A stretch of 64,000 bases of DNA from Symsagittifera roscoffensis (taxonomy: Eukaryota; Xenacoelomorpha; Acoela; Convolutidae). A program made the position numbers and the translations under genes. Positions 23,743 to 35,721 of this stretch are shown one piece after another. Numbering within the stretch: position 1 is the stretch's first letter; each line of letters starts with the position of its first letter. Below the pieces are notes generated by a model. The model saw only the letters and a list, made by a program, of their open reading frames with translations. It was not told where the DNA came from and ran no database searches. The DNA is taken from contig NC_087070.1 in the NCBI RefSeq assembly GCF_963678635.1, positions 33,245,955 through 33,309,954 of the forward strand, in the 5' to 3' direction.

Positions 23743-26700
23743 TTTTGAAGTTTTTTAATTATCTTTTTTCAATTATTTTTATGTTCTTCATAGTATTCTT
23801 CTATAGAATTGATCAACAGTGTTATGGCTAGTGCAAAGAAGCTTATTGCCTTTTCATGCAATTACAAAACGACAAAAGTGAGAAAGATTACGAAAAGAAG
23901 AAAGATGACTTTCTTATTCAATAAACGTCCTAACATTAAGGTAGTTGCTAAAGTTTCGTACCTAAAGAGGTGGTTCAGGATTTTTGAGAAATTACATATG
24001 GCTTTTAAGAGGGAATGGAAGATTACGGAGAAGCTGCAAAAATTATAAAAAGGAGAAAGGCTATTTCGCAAGTATTTATTATGAAAAAACACAAAGTTGA
24101 AAGTTTGATTTCTGTTTTTGGCTTGGACGACTAGTTCCATTAAGATCTTGTTCGGGGAAAGCGTAGACTTTATTTATTGGTTCGTATTGGGGTTCGCTTA
24201 AAGGTGCGTGGCGGATTGCTGGTAGCAAAGGCTCAGGTAGTGATGCGTGTTTTTCTTTCAATGTATAGGAGTTTTTTGAAAAGGAATCCGTGTTGATGAT
24301 TGAGATTGGTTTGTTTGGCTTGATTTTGGTGTCGTTTGGGGGTCCTGGGATGTAGTGGTTGGTGGGTTTTGATGGGTGGGTTGTTGATTAGCAATTTTGA
24401 AGTTTTTTAATTATCTTTTTTCAATTAAAACTATGTTCTTTATAGTATTCTTCTGTAGATTTGATCAACAGTGTTATGGCTAGTGCAAAGAAGGTTATTG
24501 CCTTTTCATGCAATTACAAATCGACAAAAGTGAGAAAGATTACGAAAAGAAGAAAGATGACTTTCTTATTAAATAAACGTCCTAACGTTAAAGTAGTTGC
24601 TAAAGTTTCGTACTTGAAGAGGTGCCCAGGATTTTTGAGAAATTACAAATAGCATTTATGAGGGAAAGGAAGATTACGGAGAAGCTGCAAAAATTAAAAA
24701 AAGGAGGAAGGCTATTTCGCAAAAGTTTATTATGAAAAAACACAAAGTTGAATGTTTGATTTCGGTTTTGGCTTGGACGGCTAGTTCCATTAAGATCTTG
24801 TTCGGGCAAAGCGTTGACTTTATATGTTGGTTCGTATTGTGGTTCGCTTAAAGGTGCGTGGCGGATTGCTGGTATCAAAAGCTCAGATAGTGATGCGTGT
24901 TTTTCTTCGAATGTATAGGAGTTTCTTGATCAGGAATCCGTGTTGATGGTTGAGATTGGTTTGTTTGGCTTGATTTTGGTGTCGTTTGGGGGTCCTGGGA
25001 TGTAGTGGTCGGTGGGTTTTGATGGGTGAGTTGTTGATTAGCAATTTTGAAGTTTTTTAATTATCTTTTTTCAATTATATTTAGGTTCTTCATAGTATTC
25101 TTCTATAGAATTGATCAACAGTGTTATGGCTAGTGCAAAGAAGCTTATTGCCTTTTCATGCAATTACAAATCGACAAAAGTGAGAAAGATTACGAAAAGA
25201 AGAAAGATGATTTTCTTATTAAATAAACGTCCTAACATTAAGGTAGTTGCTAAAGTTTCGTACCTAAAGAGGTGGTCCAGGATTTTTGAGAAATTACATA
25301 TGGCCTTTATGAGGGAATGGAAGATTACGGAGAAGCTGCAAAAATTATAATAAGGAGAAAGGCTATTTCGCAAGTATTTATTATGAAAAAACACAAAGTT
25401 GAAAGTTTGATTTCTGTTTTGGCTGGGACGGCTAGTTCCATTAAGATCTTGTTCGGGGAAAGCGTAGACTTTATTTATTGGTTCGTATTGGGGTTCGCTT
25501 AAAGGTGCGTGGCGGATTGCTGGTAGCAAAGGCTCAGGTAGTGATGCGTGTTTTTCTTTCAATGTATAGGAGTTTTTTGAAAAGGAATCCGTGTTGATGA
25601 TTGAGATTGGTTTGTTTGGCTTGATTTTGGTGTCGTTTGGGGGTCCTGGGATGTAGTGGTCGGTGGGTTTTGATGGATGGGTTGTTGATTAGCAATTTTG
25701 AAGTTTTTTAATAATCTTTTTTCAATTAAAACTATGTTCTTTATAGTATTCTTCTATAGATTTGATCAACAGTGTTATGGCTAGTGCAAAGAAGGTTATT
25801 GCTTTTTTATGCAATAACAAATCGATAAAAGTGAGAAAGATTACGAAAAGAAGAAAGATGACTTTCTTATTAAATAAACGTCCTAAGATTAAGGTAGTTG
25901 CTAAAGTTTCGTACCTGAAGAGGTGGTCCAGGATTTTTGAGAAATTACAAATAGCCTTTATGAGGGAATGGAAGATTACGGAGAAGCTGCAAAAACTATA
26001 ATAAGGAGATACGCTATTTCGCAAGTATTTATTATGAAAAAACACAAAGTTGAATGTTTGACTTCGGTTTTGGCTTGGACGGCTAGTTCCATTAAGATCT
26101 TGTTCGGGCAAAGCGTTGACTTTATATGTTGGTTCGTATTGTGGTTCGCTTAAAGGTGCGTGGCGGATTGCTGGTATCAAAGGCTCAGATAGTGATGCGT
26201 GTTTTTCTTCGAATGTATAGGAGTTTCCTGAAAAGAAATCCGTGTTGATGATTGAGATTGGTTTGTTTGGTTTGATTTTGGTGTCGTTTGGGGGTCCTGG
26301 GATGTCGTGGTCGGTGGGTTTTGATGGGTGGGTTGTTAATTAGCAAATTTGAAGGTTTTTAATTATCTTTTTTCAACTAAATTTATGTTCTTTATAGTTT
26401 TCTTCTATAAAATTGATCAACAGTGTCATGGCTAGTGCAAAGAAGCTTATTGCCTTTTTATGCAATTACAAATCGATAAAAGTGAGAAAGATTACGAAAA
26501 GAAGAAAGATGACTTTCTTATTAAATAAACGTCCTAAGATTAAGGTAGTTGCTAAAGTTTCGTACCTAAAGAGGTGGTCCAGGATTTTTGAGAAATTACA
26601 AATAGCCTTTATGAGGGAACGGAAGATTACGGAGAAGCTGCAAAAATTATAAAAAGGAGAAAGGCTGTTTCGCAAGTATTTATTATAAAAAACACAAAGT

Positions 26701-27059
26701 TGAATGTTTGATTTCGGTTTTAGCTTGGACGGCTAGTTCCATTAAGATCTTGTTCGGGCAAAGCGTAGACTTTATATGTTGGTTCGCATTGTGGTTCGCT
26801 TAAAGGTGCGTGGCGGATTGCTGGTATCAAAGGCTCAGATAGTGATGCGTGTTTTTCTTCGAATGTATAGAAGTTTCTTGAAAAGAAATCCGCGTTGATG
26901 ATTCAGATTGGTTGGTTTGGCTTGATTTTGGTGTCGTTTGGGGTCCTGGGATGTCGTGGTCGGTGGGTTTTGATAGGTGGGTTGTTGATTAGCAATTTTG
27001 ATTTTTTAAAAATCTTTTTTCAGTTAAAACTATGTTTTTTATAGTATTGTTCTTTAGAA

Positions 27060-29661
27060 TTGATCAACAGTGTTATGGCTAGTGCAAAGAAGGTTATTGC
27101 CTTTTTATGCAATTCCAAATCGACAAAAGTGAGAAAGATTACGAAAAGAAGAAATATGACTTTCTCATTAAATAAACACCCTAACCTTAAGGTAGTTGCT
27201 AAAGTTTTGTACCTGAAGAGGTGGTCCAGGATTTTTGAGAAATTACAAATGCTTTATGAGGGAATGGAAGATTACGGAGAAGCTGCAAAAATTATAAAAA
27301 AGAGAAAGGCTATTTCGCAAGTATTTATTATGAAAAAACACAAAGTTGAATGTTTGATTTCGGTTTTGGTTTGGACGGCTAGTTCCATTAAGATCTTGTT
27401 CGGGCAAAGCGTAGACTTTATATTTTGGTTCGTATTGTGGTTCGCTTAAAGGTGCGTGGCGGATTGCTGGTACCAAAGGCTCAGATAGTGATGCGTGTTT
27501 TTCTTCGATTGTATAGGAGTTTCTTGAAAAGAAATCCGTGTTGATGATCAAGATTGGTTTGTTTGGCTGGATTTTGGTGTCGTTTGGGGGTCCTGGGATG
27601 TCGTGGTCGGTGGGTTTTGATGGGTGGGTTGTTGATTAGCAAATTTGAAAGTTTTTAATTAACTTTTTTCAATTAAATTTATGTTCTTTATAGTATTCTT
27701 CTATAAAATTGATCAACAGTGTTATGGCCAGTGCAAAGAAGCTTATTGCCTTTTTATGCAATTACAAATCGACAAAAGTGAGAAAGATTACGAAAAGAAG
27801 AAAGATGACTTTCTTATTAAATAAACGTCCTAACATTAGGGTAGTTGCTAAGGTTTCGTACCTGAAGAGGTGGTCCAGAATTTTTGACAAATTACAAATG
27901 GCCTTTATGAGGGAACGGAAGATTACGGAGAAGCTGCAAAAATTATAAAAAGGAGAAAGACTATTTCGCAAGTATTTGTTATGAAAAAACACAAAGTTGA
28001 ATGTTTGAATTCGGTTTTGGCTTGGACGGCTAGTTCCATTAAGATCTTGTCCGGGCAAAGCGTAGACTTTATATTTTGGTTCGTATTGTGGTTCGCTTAA
28101 AGTTGCGTGGCGGATTGCTGGTACCAAAGGCTCAGATAGTGATGCGTGTTTTTCTTCGACTGTATACGAGTTTCTTGAAAAGAAATCCGTGTTGATGATC
28201 GAGATTGGTTTGTTTGGCTGGATTTTGGTGTCGTTTGGGGGTCCTGGGATGTCGTGGTCGGTGGGTTTTGATGGGTGGGTTGTTGATTAGCAAATTTGAA
28301 AGTTTTTAATTAATTTTTTTCAATTAAATTTATGTTCTTTATAGTATTCTTCTATAAAATTGATCAACAGTGTTATGGCCAGTGCAAAGAAGCTTATTGC
28401 CTTTTTATGCAATTACAAATCGACAAAAGTGAGAAAGATTACGAAAAGAAGAAAGATGACTTTCTTATTAAATAAACGTCCTAACATTAGGGTAGTTGCT
28501 AAGTTTTCGTACCTGAAGAGGTGGTCCAGAATTTTTGACAAATTACAAATGGCCTTTATGAGGGAACTGAAGATTACGGAGAAGCTGCAAAAATTATAAA
28601 AAGGAGAAAGGCTATTTCGCAAGTATTTGTTATGAAAAAACACAAAGTTGAATGTTTGATTTCGGTTTTGGCTTGGACGGCTAGTTCCATTAAGATCTTG
28701 TTCGGGCAAAGCGTAGACTTTATATGTTGGTTCGCATTGTGGTTCGCTTAAAGGTGCGTGGCGGATTGCTGGTATCAAAGGCTCAGATAGTGTTGCGTGT
28801 TTTTCTTCGAATGTATAGGAGTTTCTTGAAAATAAATCCGCGTTGATGATTGAGATTGGTTGGTTTGGCTTGATCTTGGTGTCGTTTGGGGGTCCTGGGA
28901 TGTCGTGGTCGGTGGGTTTTGATAGGTGGGTTGTTGATTAGCAAATTTGAAGGTTTTTAATTATCTTTTTTCAATTAAAACTATGTTCTTTATAGTATTC
29001 TTCTATAGAATTGATCAACAGTGTTATGGCTAGTGCAAAGAAGGTTATTGCCTTTTTATGCAATTCCAAATCGACAAAAGTGAGAAAGATTACGAAAAGA
29101 AGAAAGATGACTTTCTCATTAAATAAACATCCTAACCTTAAGGTAGTTGCTAAAGTTTTGTACCTGAAGAGGTGGTCCAGGATTTTTGAGAAATTACAAA
29201 TGGCCTTTATGAGGGAATGGAAGATTACGGAGAAGCTGCAAAAATTATAAAAAAGAGAAAGGCTATTTCGCAAGTATTTATTATGAAAAAACACAAAGTT
29301 GAATGTTTGGTTTCGGTTTTGGTTTGGACGGCTAGTTCCATTAAGATCTTGTTCGGGCAAAGAGTAGACTTTATATTTTGGTTCGTATTGTGGTTCGCTT
29401 AAAGGTGCGTGGCGGATTGCTGGTATCAAAGGCTCAGATAGTGATGCGTGTTTTTCTTCGAATGTATAGGAGTTTCTTGAAAAGAAATCCGTGTTGATGA
29501 TTGAGATTGGTTTGTTTGGTTTGATTTTGGTGTCGTTTGGGGGTCCTGGGATGTCGTGGTCGGTGGGTTTTGATGGGTGGGTTGTTGATTAGCAAATTTG
29601 AAGGTTTTTAATTATCTTTTTTCAATTAAAACTATGTTCTTTATAGTATTCTTCTATAGAA
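27060..29661. repeat. About 1.95-kb higher-order period at the right side of the array
   Basis: The unit at 27060 shares its diagnostic changes with the unit at 29011 (CTCATTAAATAAACA, then CCTAACCTTAAGG), an offset of 1951 bp or three units. Units 27709 and 28360 are near-duplicates of each other. This local pattern is independent of the 4.12-kb repeat. Confidence 0.6.
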
Positions 29662-29931
29662 TTGATCAACAGTGTTATGGCTAGTGCAAAGAAGGTTATT
29701 GCCTTTTTATGCAATTACAAATTGACAAAAGTGAGAAAGATTACGAAAAGAAGAAAGATGACTTTCTTATTACTTAAATGTCCTAACATTTAGGTAGCCG
29801 TTAAAGTTTTGTACCTGAAAAGATGGTCCAGGGTTTTTGAGAAATTACTATAGGCCTCTATGAGGGAATGGAAGCTTACAAAGAAGCTGTTAAAAATTAT
29901 AAAAAGGAGAAAGGATATTTCTTAATTTTTT

Positions 29932-30870
29932 ATTGAAAAAACACAAAGATGAAAAAAAGTTGCAAAAAATAGAATAATTTTGGTAATGATAATTTTAAAA
30001 TTTTTAACGGGTCGAAAGAGAAGCAATTGAAAAATGATTTGGTTCGTCGGAATGTTTTTTGTTTTTCGAGTTGGAAATCGAGTTTGGTCGAATTGTTCAT
30101 TGATTTTTGACAAGTGGGTTGGATATGGGCAGTTTTTGGTGGAGGTATCGGAAAGAGCATCCTAGTTTTTTTTTTATTTACTGGATGGCTAATATTTTTG
30201 TGAGATTATATTGACTTTAGGCTGAATGATCATGTCGGAGTTTGTCTTTGAGCTTATTTTTTGTTTTTCCTTGGGGGAATAGTGAGGTATAAGCTGAGAC
30301 AAAATTGTTGATTTTTGTGCAGGGTGATAGGATAGGGTTGTAATATTTAAAAGATGCTAATTTAGGTTGTCAAATTTGAGCGTATTGCTCCTTTTTGACC
30401 TGTAGGTCTGTTAGTTACAGTTTTATGTCAAATTGAAAATAGCAAATTGTCGGCTAGTGAAGTGGTGTCGAAATGGGGTGATATTTCGAAATGATTTTGA
30501 TTGGTTGAATTTGAACTTATTTGTTCAATGAATTTTTAAATATAAAGAAAATGATATAATTCAAAATTATCTGAATTTAGTGAAAGTGGTTTTAATGAAT
30601 CAGGGAGTGGTTTCGAAGTTCAATTTTCTATAAAATTTTAGATTGTGGAATTGTTTAAAATCTTATCGTGGTTGACTTCGGAGTCGTGATGATTCACATT
30701 GTTCTGATTTGTCTTATGTTTCATGTGGTAGACTTTTCTCTTCTAGTTTGCAATTTAGTTTTTGTTTTGTAGGTATTTTCTTTTGATTAATCACTGTATC
30801 TTCTTGTGGAGTGGTTTTAATTTTTCTTTTCTTTTCTTTTTGATAAATTTGTTGAGTGATTGAATTGATG
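29932..30870 (-). pseudogene. Retroelement sequence right of the array
   Basis: This aligns with 45860-46830 and 47990-48940. Shared features are the 60-codon minus-strand frame beginning MSKINEQFDQTRFPT (29922-30113), TTGTCGGCTAGTGAAGTGGTG near 30447 and GATTAATCA near 30784. It is the stretch between integrase and the third ORF in copy 1. The homology stops near 30870, where the T-rich repeats start, so copy 1 lacks integrase, RT and Gag. Confidence 0.55.
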
Positions 30871-30879
30871 ATTTTATTG

Positions 30880-32787
30880 TTGGTCATTCAAGTCTGTAGA
30901 CTTTTGTACAGTTTCAGAAAAAGCGGATTCCATTTTCCAAAAGAGTTGGTTTTCTTACTTTGTTGTTTTTTGAACCTGATTTTTAGCAAAACTTCAAAAA
31001 AAACGGACGTCATGTTTGATAGTTGGATGCTTTTCTTCCTTTTGTTTTCACTGGACCTGATTTCTAGCAGCATTTTAAAAAAACCTACTCTATTTTGGAA
31101 ATATGTTGCGATGTTTTTTTGTAATTTGTTGTTGAATCTGACTAGTCGCAGCATTTTAATCAAAACGGATGCCATGTTTAAAAAAAAATTTGCTTTCTTA
31201 GTTTTTGAGTCTGTTTTTGAACCTGATTCAACGCAGCTTTTCAAAAAAAGGACTCCATGCATAGAAATAGGTTGATTGGTTTTCTTACTTTAATTTATTT
31301 TGGTTCTGATTTCCTACAGTATTTCAAAAAAAACGGACGTCTTGTTTGTTACTTGGTTGCGTTTCTTCGGTTGTTACGTTTTTAATGATTCCGTCTCCTT
31401 GCAGCATTCAAAAAAACTGATTCAACTTTGGAAATAGGTTGATTTTTTCTTTGTTTTGTTTTTAGTGAACCTGATTTCTTAGAGCATGTAGAAAAAAACT
31501 GATTTGATAGTTTGGAATAGGTTGCTTATCTTACTTTTTCCAACCCCATACCCCTTGCAACTTTCCAAAAATGGACGCCATGTTCAGGATTAGGTTGCTT
31601 TTCTTTTTCTGTTATGATTTATAGAAGCTGACTCATTCCAGCGTTTCAACAAGAAAAAGATTACAGATTTGAAAAAGGTTGCTTTTCTTACTTTGTTTTG
31701 TTTTTATTTGAACCTGACTCCTCGTAGCATTTCGAAACAAAAGTAAAACACGAGTGGAAAAATGATCCTTTTCCTACTTTTGTTATATTTTTTTTTGAAC
31801 CCGATTCTTTTCAGCATTTCGAGAAAGTACGGATCCTTGTTTGGAAACAGTTTTTTTTAAATATGATATGATTACTCGCGGCATTTCAGAATAAAGCGGA
31901 TTAACGTGATTCCTTGCAGTTCAGAAAAAAAACGTATTCCATTTTTGAAAGCAGGTTTTTTTTCTTACTCCGTTATGTTTTTTATGTTAAGTTTTTGCAG
32001 TTTTTTTTTAAAAACGGATTTCATGAAAGGAAATTGGTTGTATTTTATACTTTATTGTGCTTTTATTGATCATGACTTCCGGCAGCACTTCAAAAAACAG
32101 GACTCCAGTTTGCAAATAAGCTGCGTTTTTTCTTTTGCTATGTTTTTTTTGAACTTGATTCCTCGCAGCAACTCAAAAAACGGATTTCAAAGCTGGAAAA
32201 AAAAATTCTGCTCTGTTACGTTTTTTTAACTTGATTTCTTGTAGTTTTTTCAAAAAAGGCGGATTCCATGCTCGGAAAAACTATTTTGTTATGTTTTGAC
32301 GTTTGTTATGTTTTTATTGAACTCAACTCTTCGCAGCATTTCAAAGAAGAAATGGAATCCATTTATCGAAATAGGTTGCTTGCCTTACATTGTAATGTTT
32401 TAATTGAACACGATTCCTTGCTGCATTTCAAAAAAAAACGGAATCCGTGTTTGGACATAGGTTGTTTTTTTTTTAAATTTTTTTTGAACTTGTTATTCTT
32501 TTGAACTTGATATCTTGCAGCTTTACAAAAAAAGGATTCCATGCTGTGAAATAGGTTTCTTTTCTTTTTTGTGTCCGTAGCACCCGATTCCTTAAAGCAC
32601 TTAAAAAAACTTCTCGCAGCATCTCAAAAACACGGATTTCAAAAATGAAAAAAGCTTTTTTCTGCTCAGTTTTTTTTTGAGCCTGGTTCCTTGTAGTTCT
32701 TCAATAAAGGCGTATTCCTTGTTTGGAAATAGTTTGAACTCGATTGCTTGCAGCATTTCAAAGAAACAAGGGATTCAATGTTTTGAT
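30880..32787. repeat. T-rich ~88-bp repeats, second array
   Basis: More than twenty degenerate monomers carry the marks CGGATTCC or CGGACGTC, GCAGCATTTCAAAAAA and ATAGGTTG. The end, from about 32510, parallels window positions 1-330, including GTCCGTAGCACCCGATTCC. Overlapping frames on both strands (30856-31275 plus, 30888-31262 minus) show that the openness comes from repeat composition. No gene. Confidence 0.7.
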
Positions 32788-34112
32788 CTAAACTACATTT
32801 TATTAATGGTTAAATTAGATATTTTATCACTATAAAATATTTAATATTAACCAATCATATTCCATCTAACTAACAACCCACTTATTTGTAAGTGCTAAAA
32901 TTACTAGTAATTTCAGCACCAGAGATATTTGAATTTAACTTAGAAGTTAGTTACCTCTCCATGAGAACTTCAGCAGTCGCAAAAAGCCAGTATACTCTAG
33001 ATCTATTGAGTCTAGCAGAGACTATTTAAACACCCTGAGACTAGTAGATATAAGAGTAAGATTAGGATCGGTATTAGACTAAGAAGTTGCACGAATCTTT
33101 CCGGCCGAAAATAAGATAACGTGACGAGCAGGCGGTGTACCCTATGTGAGGTGGAGGGGGGGGAGGAAAAAGAGCCAACATGTTGTGTTATTTTGCACTT
33201 TCAAAGACTCATTGTCATAAAACTAAAAGAAGTGGTTGAAAAACTCACTGTCATAAAACCACGAGAAATTGTTAAAGAACTCATTGACATAAAATAAAAA
33301 AAAATTACAGCTTAAAAACAAGGATTGAGCAAAAGAAATATTCTTAATTGAAAAATTACTGTATTCATTTAAACAATTGGTGGTGCACCAGAGATATTTG
33401 AATTTAACTTAGAAGTTAGTTACCTCTCCATGAGAACTTCAGCAGTCGCAAAAAGCCAGTATACTCTAGATCTATTGAGTCTAGCAGAGACTATTTAAAC
33501 ACCCTGAGACTAGTAGATATAAGAGTAAGATTACACGATACATGTTTCGTATCCATATTTGACCTTGTAAACCCCCTCATTACACGATAAAATTGATGGC
33601 TTATGTGAGGTGGAGGGGGGGAGGAAAAAGAGCCAACATGTTGTGTTATTTTGCACTTTCAAAGACTCATTGTCATAAAACTAAAAGAAGTGGTTGAAAA
33701 ACTCACTGTCATAAAACCACGAGAAATTGTTAAAGAACTCATTGACATAAAATAAAAAAAAATTACAGCTTAAAAACAAGGATTGAGCAAAAGAAATATT
33801 CTTAATTGAAAAATTACTGTATTCATTTAAACAATTGGTGGAGCACCAGAGATATTTGAATTTAACTTAGAAGTTAGTTACCTCTCCATGAGAACTTCAG
33901 CAGTTGCAAAAAGCCAGTATACTCTAGATCTATTGAGTCTAGCAGAGACTATTTAAACACCCTGAGACTAGTAGATATAAGAGTAAGATTAGGATCGGTA
34001 TTAGACTAAGAAGTTGCACGAATCTTTCCGGCCGAAAATAAGATAACGTGACGAGCAGGCGGTGTACCCTATCCGAAATTACTCTATGAATTTTACACCC
34101 TACACCTTAACT
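32788..34112 (+). mobile_element. Nested cluster of plus-sense LTR fragments inserted in T-rich repeats
   Basis: Three LTR-derived segments (about 32788-33144, 33387-33535 and 33844-34071) run in the plus sense, opposite to the LTRs at 5941, 37279 and 55569. They share GATATAAGAGTAAGATTA, GAAGTTGCACGAATC and GCCGAAAATAAGATAACG. Between them lie copies of the GGTGGAGGGGGG / CATAAAACCACGAG sequence also found at 3130 and 35130. The spacing is about 460 bp. The T-rich repeat stops at GATTCAATGTTT (about 32783) and resumes at ATAGGTTGCG (34113), so the whole block is an insertion. Target duplication is not clear. Confidence 0.55.
32892..32919. other. LTR palindrome, plus-sense LTR
   Basis: GTGCTAAAATTACT pairs with AGTAATTTCAGCAC at 13 of 14 positions. 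Its wording differs from the copies at 6180 and 37517, but symmetry and position in the LTR are kept. Confidence 0.55.
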
Positions 34113-34590
34113 CAATAGGTTGCGTTTCCTCCTTTGTTATGCTTTGGTTGAAGCTGACGCCTCGCAGCATCTCAGAAAAAGCGGATTTGATAATTTGAAA
34201 TAGGTTGTATTTTTTACTTTGTTATGTTTTCCTATGAATCTGACTTCTTGCAGTATTTCAAAGAAAAGGCACAATGTTTGGAAAACTGATTGCGTGTCCT
34301 CCTTTGTTATGTTCTTATTGAACCTGGTTCCTGGACAATTTTAACGAAAAACGGATTCCTTGAGTGGAAATAGTGTACTTTTCCTACTTGTTATGTTCAA
34401 TTTATTACTTAAACCGCTTATATTTTTCTATTGTAAGTTGTGCACCAGTTTGTAGTCCAGGCATTGATTTTAATTCTTGGAAATCAGAAAAAGTTGATTT
34501 ATGAGGTTGTAATGAGGTTGATGTAATTTTTTCCGTAAAACTTTCAAGTTGAAATTATTGTATCAAACAGTGTCTGGTAATTGAATCATT
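34113..34590. repeat. T-rich repeat segment matching the end of the 938-bp unit
   Basis: It resumes at ATAGGTTGCGTTTCC and continues to GTTGTGCACCAG (34436) and GAGGTTGTAATGAGG (34503), colinear with about 390-850, 1310-1790 and 2240-2590. It marks the start of the second colinear block. Confidence 0.6.
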
Positions 34591-35721
34591 AAACCGTTTT
34601 AAGCAGAGTTGTTTTTAGGGATACGACGAGGCAGTAAAAATTTTGACTCCGAATCTCGCGATGTTTTGGCTTGGATTCGGCTTTTCATTTGGTGCCATAG
34701 CAGGCGGTATTGGTGCTTGTTGCAATTCAAAATAATCAAGAAGAAACAAAAAAATGACTTTCATGGAGGGAACGACAACAAAACAGCCAATTATTTTCTT
34801 GTCGTGAGACTCCTCAAGCACTCGTCAATCTTACCATTTGTTCTCCCCTTATTTGCAAAGTTGCGATGGATGTCGTCGACCTGGATTTTAGTTGAAAATG
34901 GCTCACATTGACGTCAGATGAATAAACGATACACCTGAAGTTTCAATTTGTTGACTATTTTTTCTTCTCCTAACCCCCACCTGCAAATTTTTCTTAGCTA
35001 ATTTTCGGTTTGCCTTTTCGGATTGTTATAAAATTTCATGCCGATTAATTAGGCCTTGGTAAACATGTTTCGTATCCATATTTGACCTTGTAAACCCCCT
35101 CATTACACGATAAAATTGATGGCTTATGTGAGGTGGAGGGGGGGGAGGAAAAAGAGCCAACATGTTGTGTTATTTTGCACTTTCAAAGACTCATTGTCAT
35201 AAAACTAAAAGAAGTGGTTGAAAAACTCACTGTCATAAAACCACGAGAAATTGTTAAAGAACTCATTGACATAAAATAAAAAAAAATTACAGCTTAAAAA
35301 CAAGGATTGAGCAAAAGAAATATTCTTAATTGAAAAATTACTGTATTCATTTAAACAATTGGTGGTGCGGTGCTATTTGAGACAATAAACAGGCATCATA
35401 TTTACTTAAATATCAATATCATGGAAAAATGTCTTATTAATTATTAAAACCCATTGAGAGCAATCAAAATAAGAATTAGCGACCTTAAAAGCAACATTTG
35501 ATGTTTAGAAAAAATCTGAGGAATTGAAGAATAATGCCAGATGCTTTTTTAGTTATGAGAGATGAGTTGCTGCACCGGTTCTTATACCAATTAGATGGTA
35601 ACCAATTACTTTCGGTGCCTATATTTGATTAAGAAGATCGATTATAGACAATTCAAAATAGACTATTTTGCCATTTTGTCATTCAAGCAACCTCATGCAT
35701 TGTAAATTATTAATCATAGAA
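34591..35721. other. Unclassified duplicated sequence, copy 2
   Basis: Colinear with 2591-3690. It contains the micro-ORF below, the G-rich GGTGGAGGGGGGGG near 35133 and CATAAAACCACGAG near 35234. The 100-codon plus frame at 34609-34911 overlaps the micro-ORF in another frame and is not open in copy 1. No gene is called. Confidence 0.5.
34661..34735 (+). other. Conserved 24-codon micro-ORF (copy 2, better preserved)
   Basis: The frame from ATG 34661 to TAA 34733-34735 encodes MFWLGFGFSFGAIAGGIGAC followed by CNSK. The Gly/Ala-rich hydrophobic stretch resembles the end of a membrane protein. Codons upstream of the ATG remain open back to a stop near 34617. See 2664-2738 for the other copy. 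Confidence 0.3.

Larger units (their letters stand above)
12251..29931. repeat. 651-bp satellite array, about 25 units, derived from the retroelement
   Basis: Units begin (at TTGATCAACAGTG) at 12309, 12961, 13612, 14263, 14914, 15565, 16216, 17736, 18387, 19038, 19689, 20340, 21857, 22508, 23159, 23809, 24461, 25111, 25762, 26413, 27060, 27709, 28360, 29011 and 29662. The basic step is 651 bp (647-652). The two longer steps (1520 and 1517 bp) follow 16216 and 20340. Each unit joins the start of the Pro/Ser-rich third ORF (minus strand, containing HAPLSEPQYEP) to sequence like 45540-45900. Single, diverged relatives sit at 42.9-43.2, 45.4-45.9 and 47.7-48.0 kb. Units at 13-22 kb are nearly identical, and those toward 29.7 kb are more diverged and length-variable. 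Confidence 0.9.

Noticed and set aside
30856-31275. 139-codon plus-strand ORF in the T-rich repeats
   Set aside because: A 124-codon frame occupies the other strand, and the translation repeats with the 88-bp monomer. The openness is compositional.
32783-34112. Target-site duplication flanking the nested LTR cluster
   Set aside because: TCAAT occurs on both sides, but the alignment with the uninterrupted repeat does not support it as a duplication.
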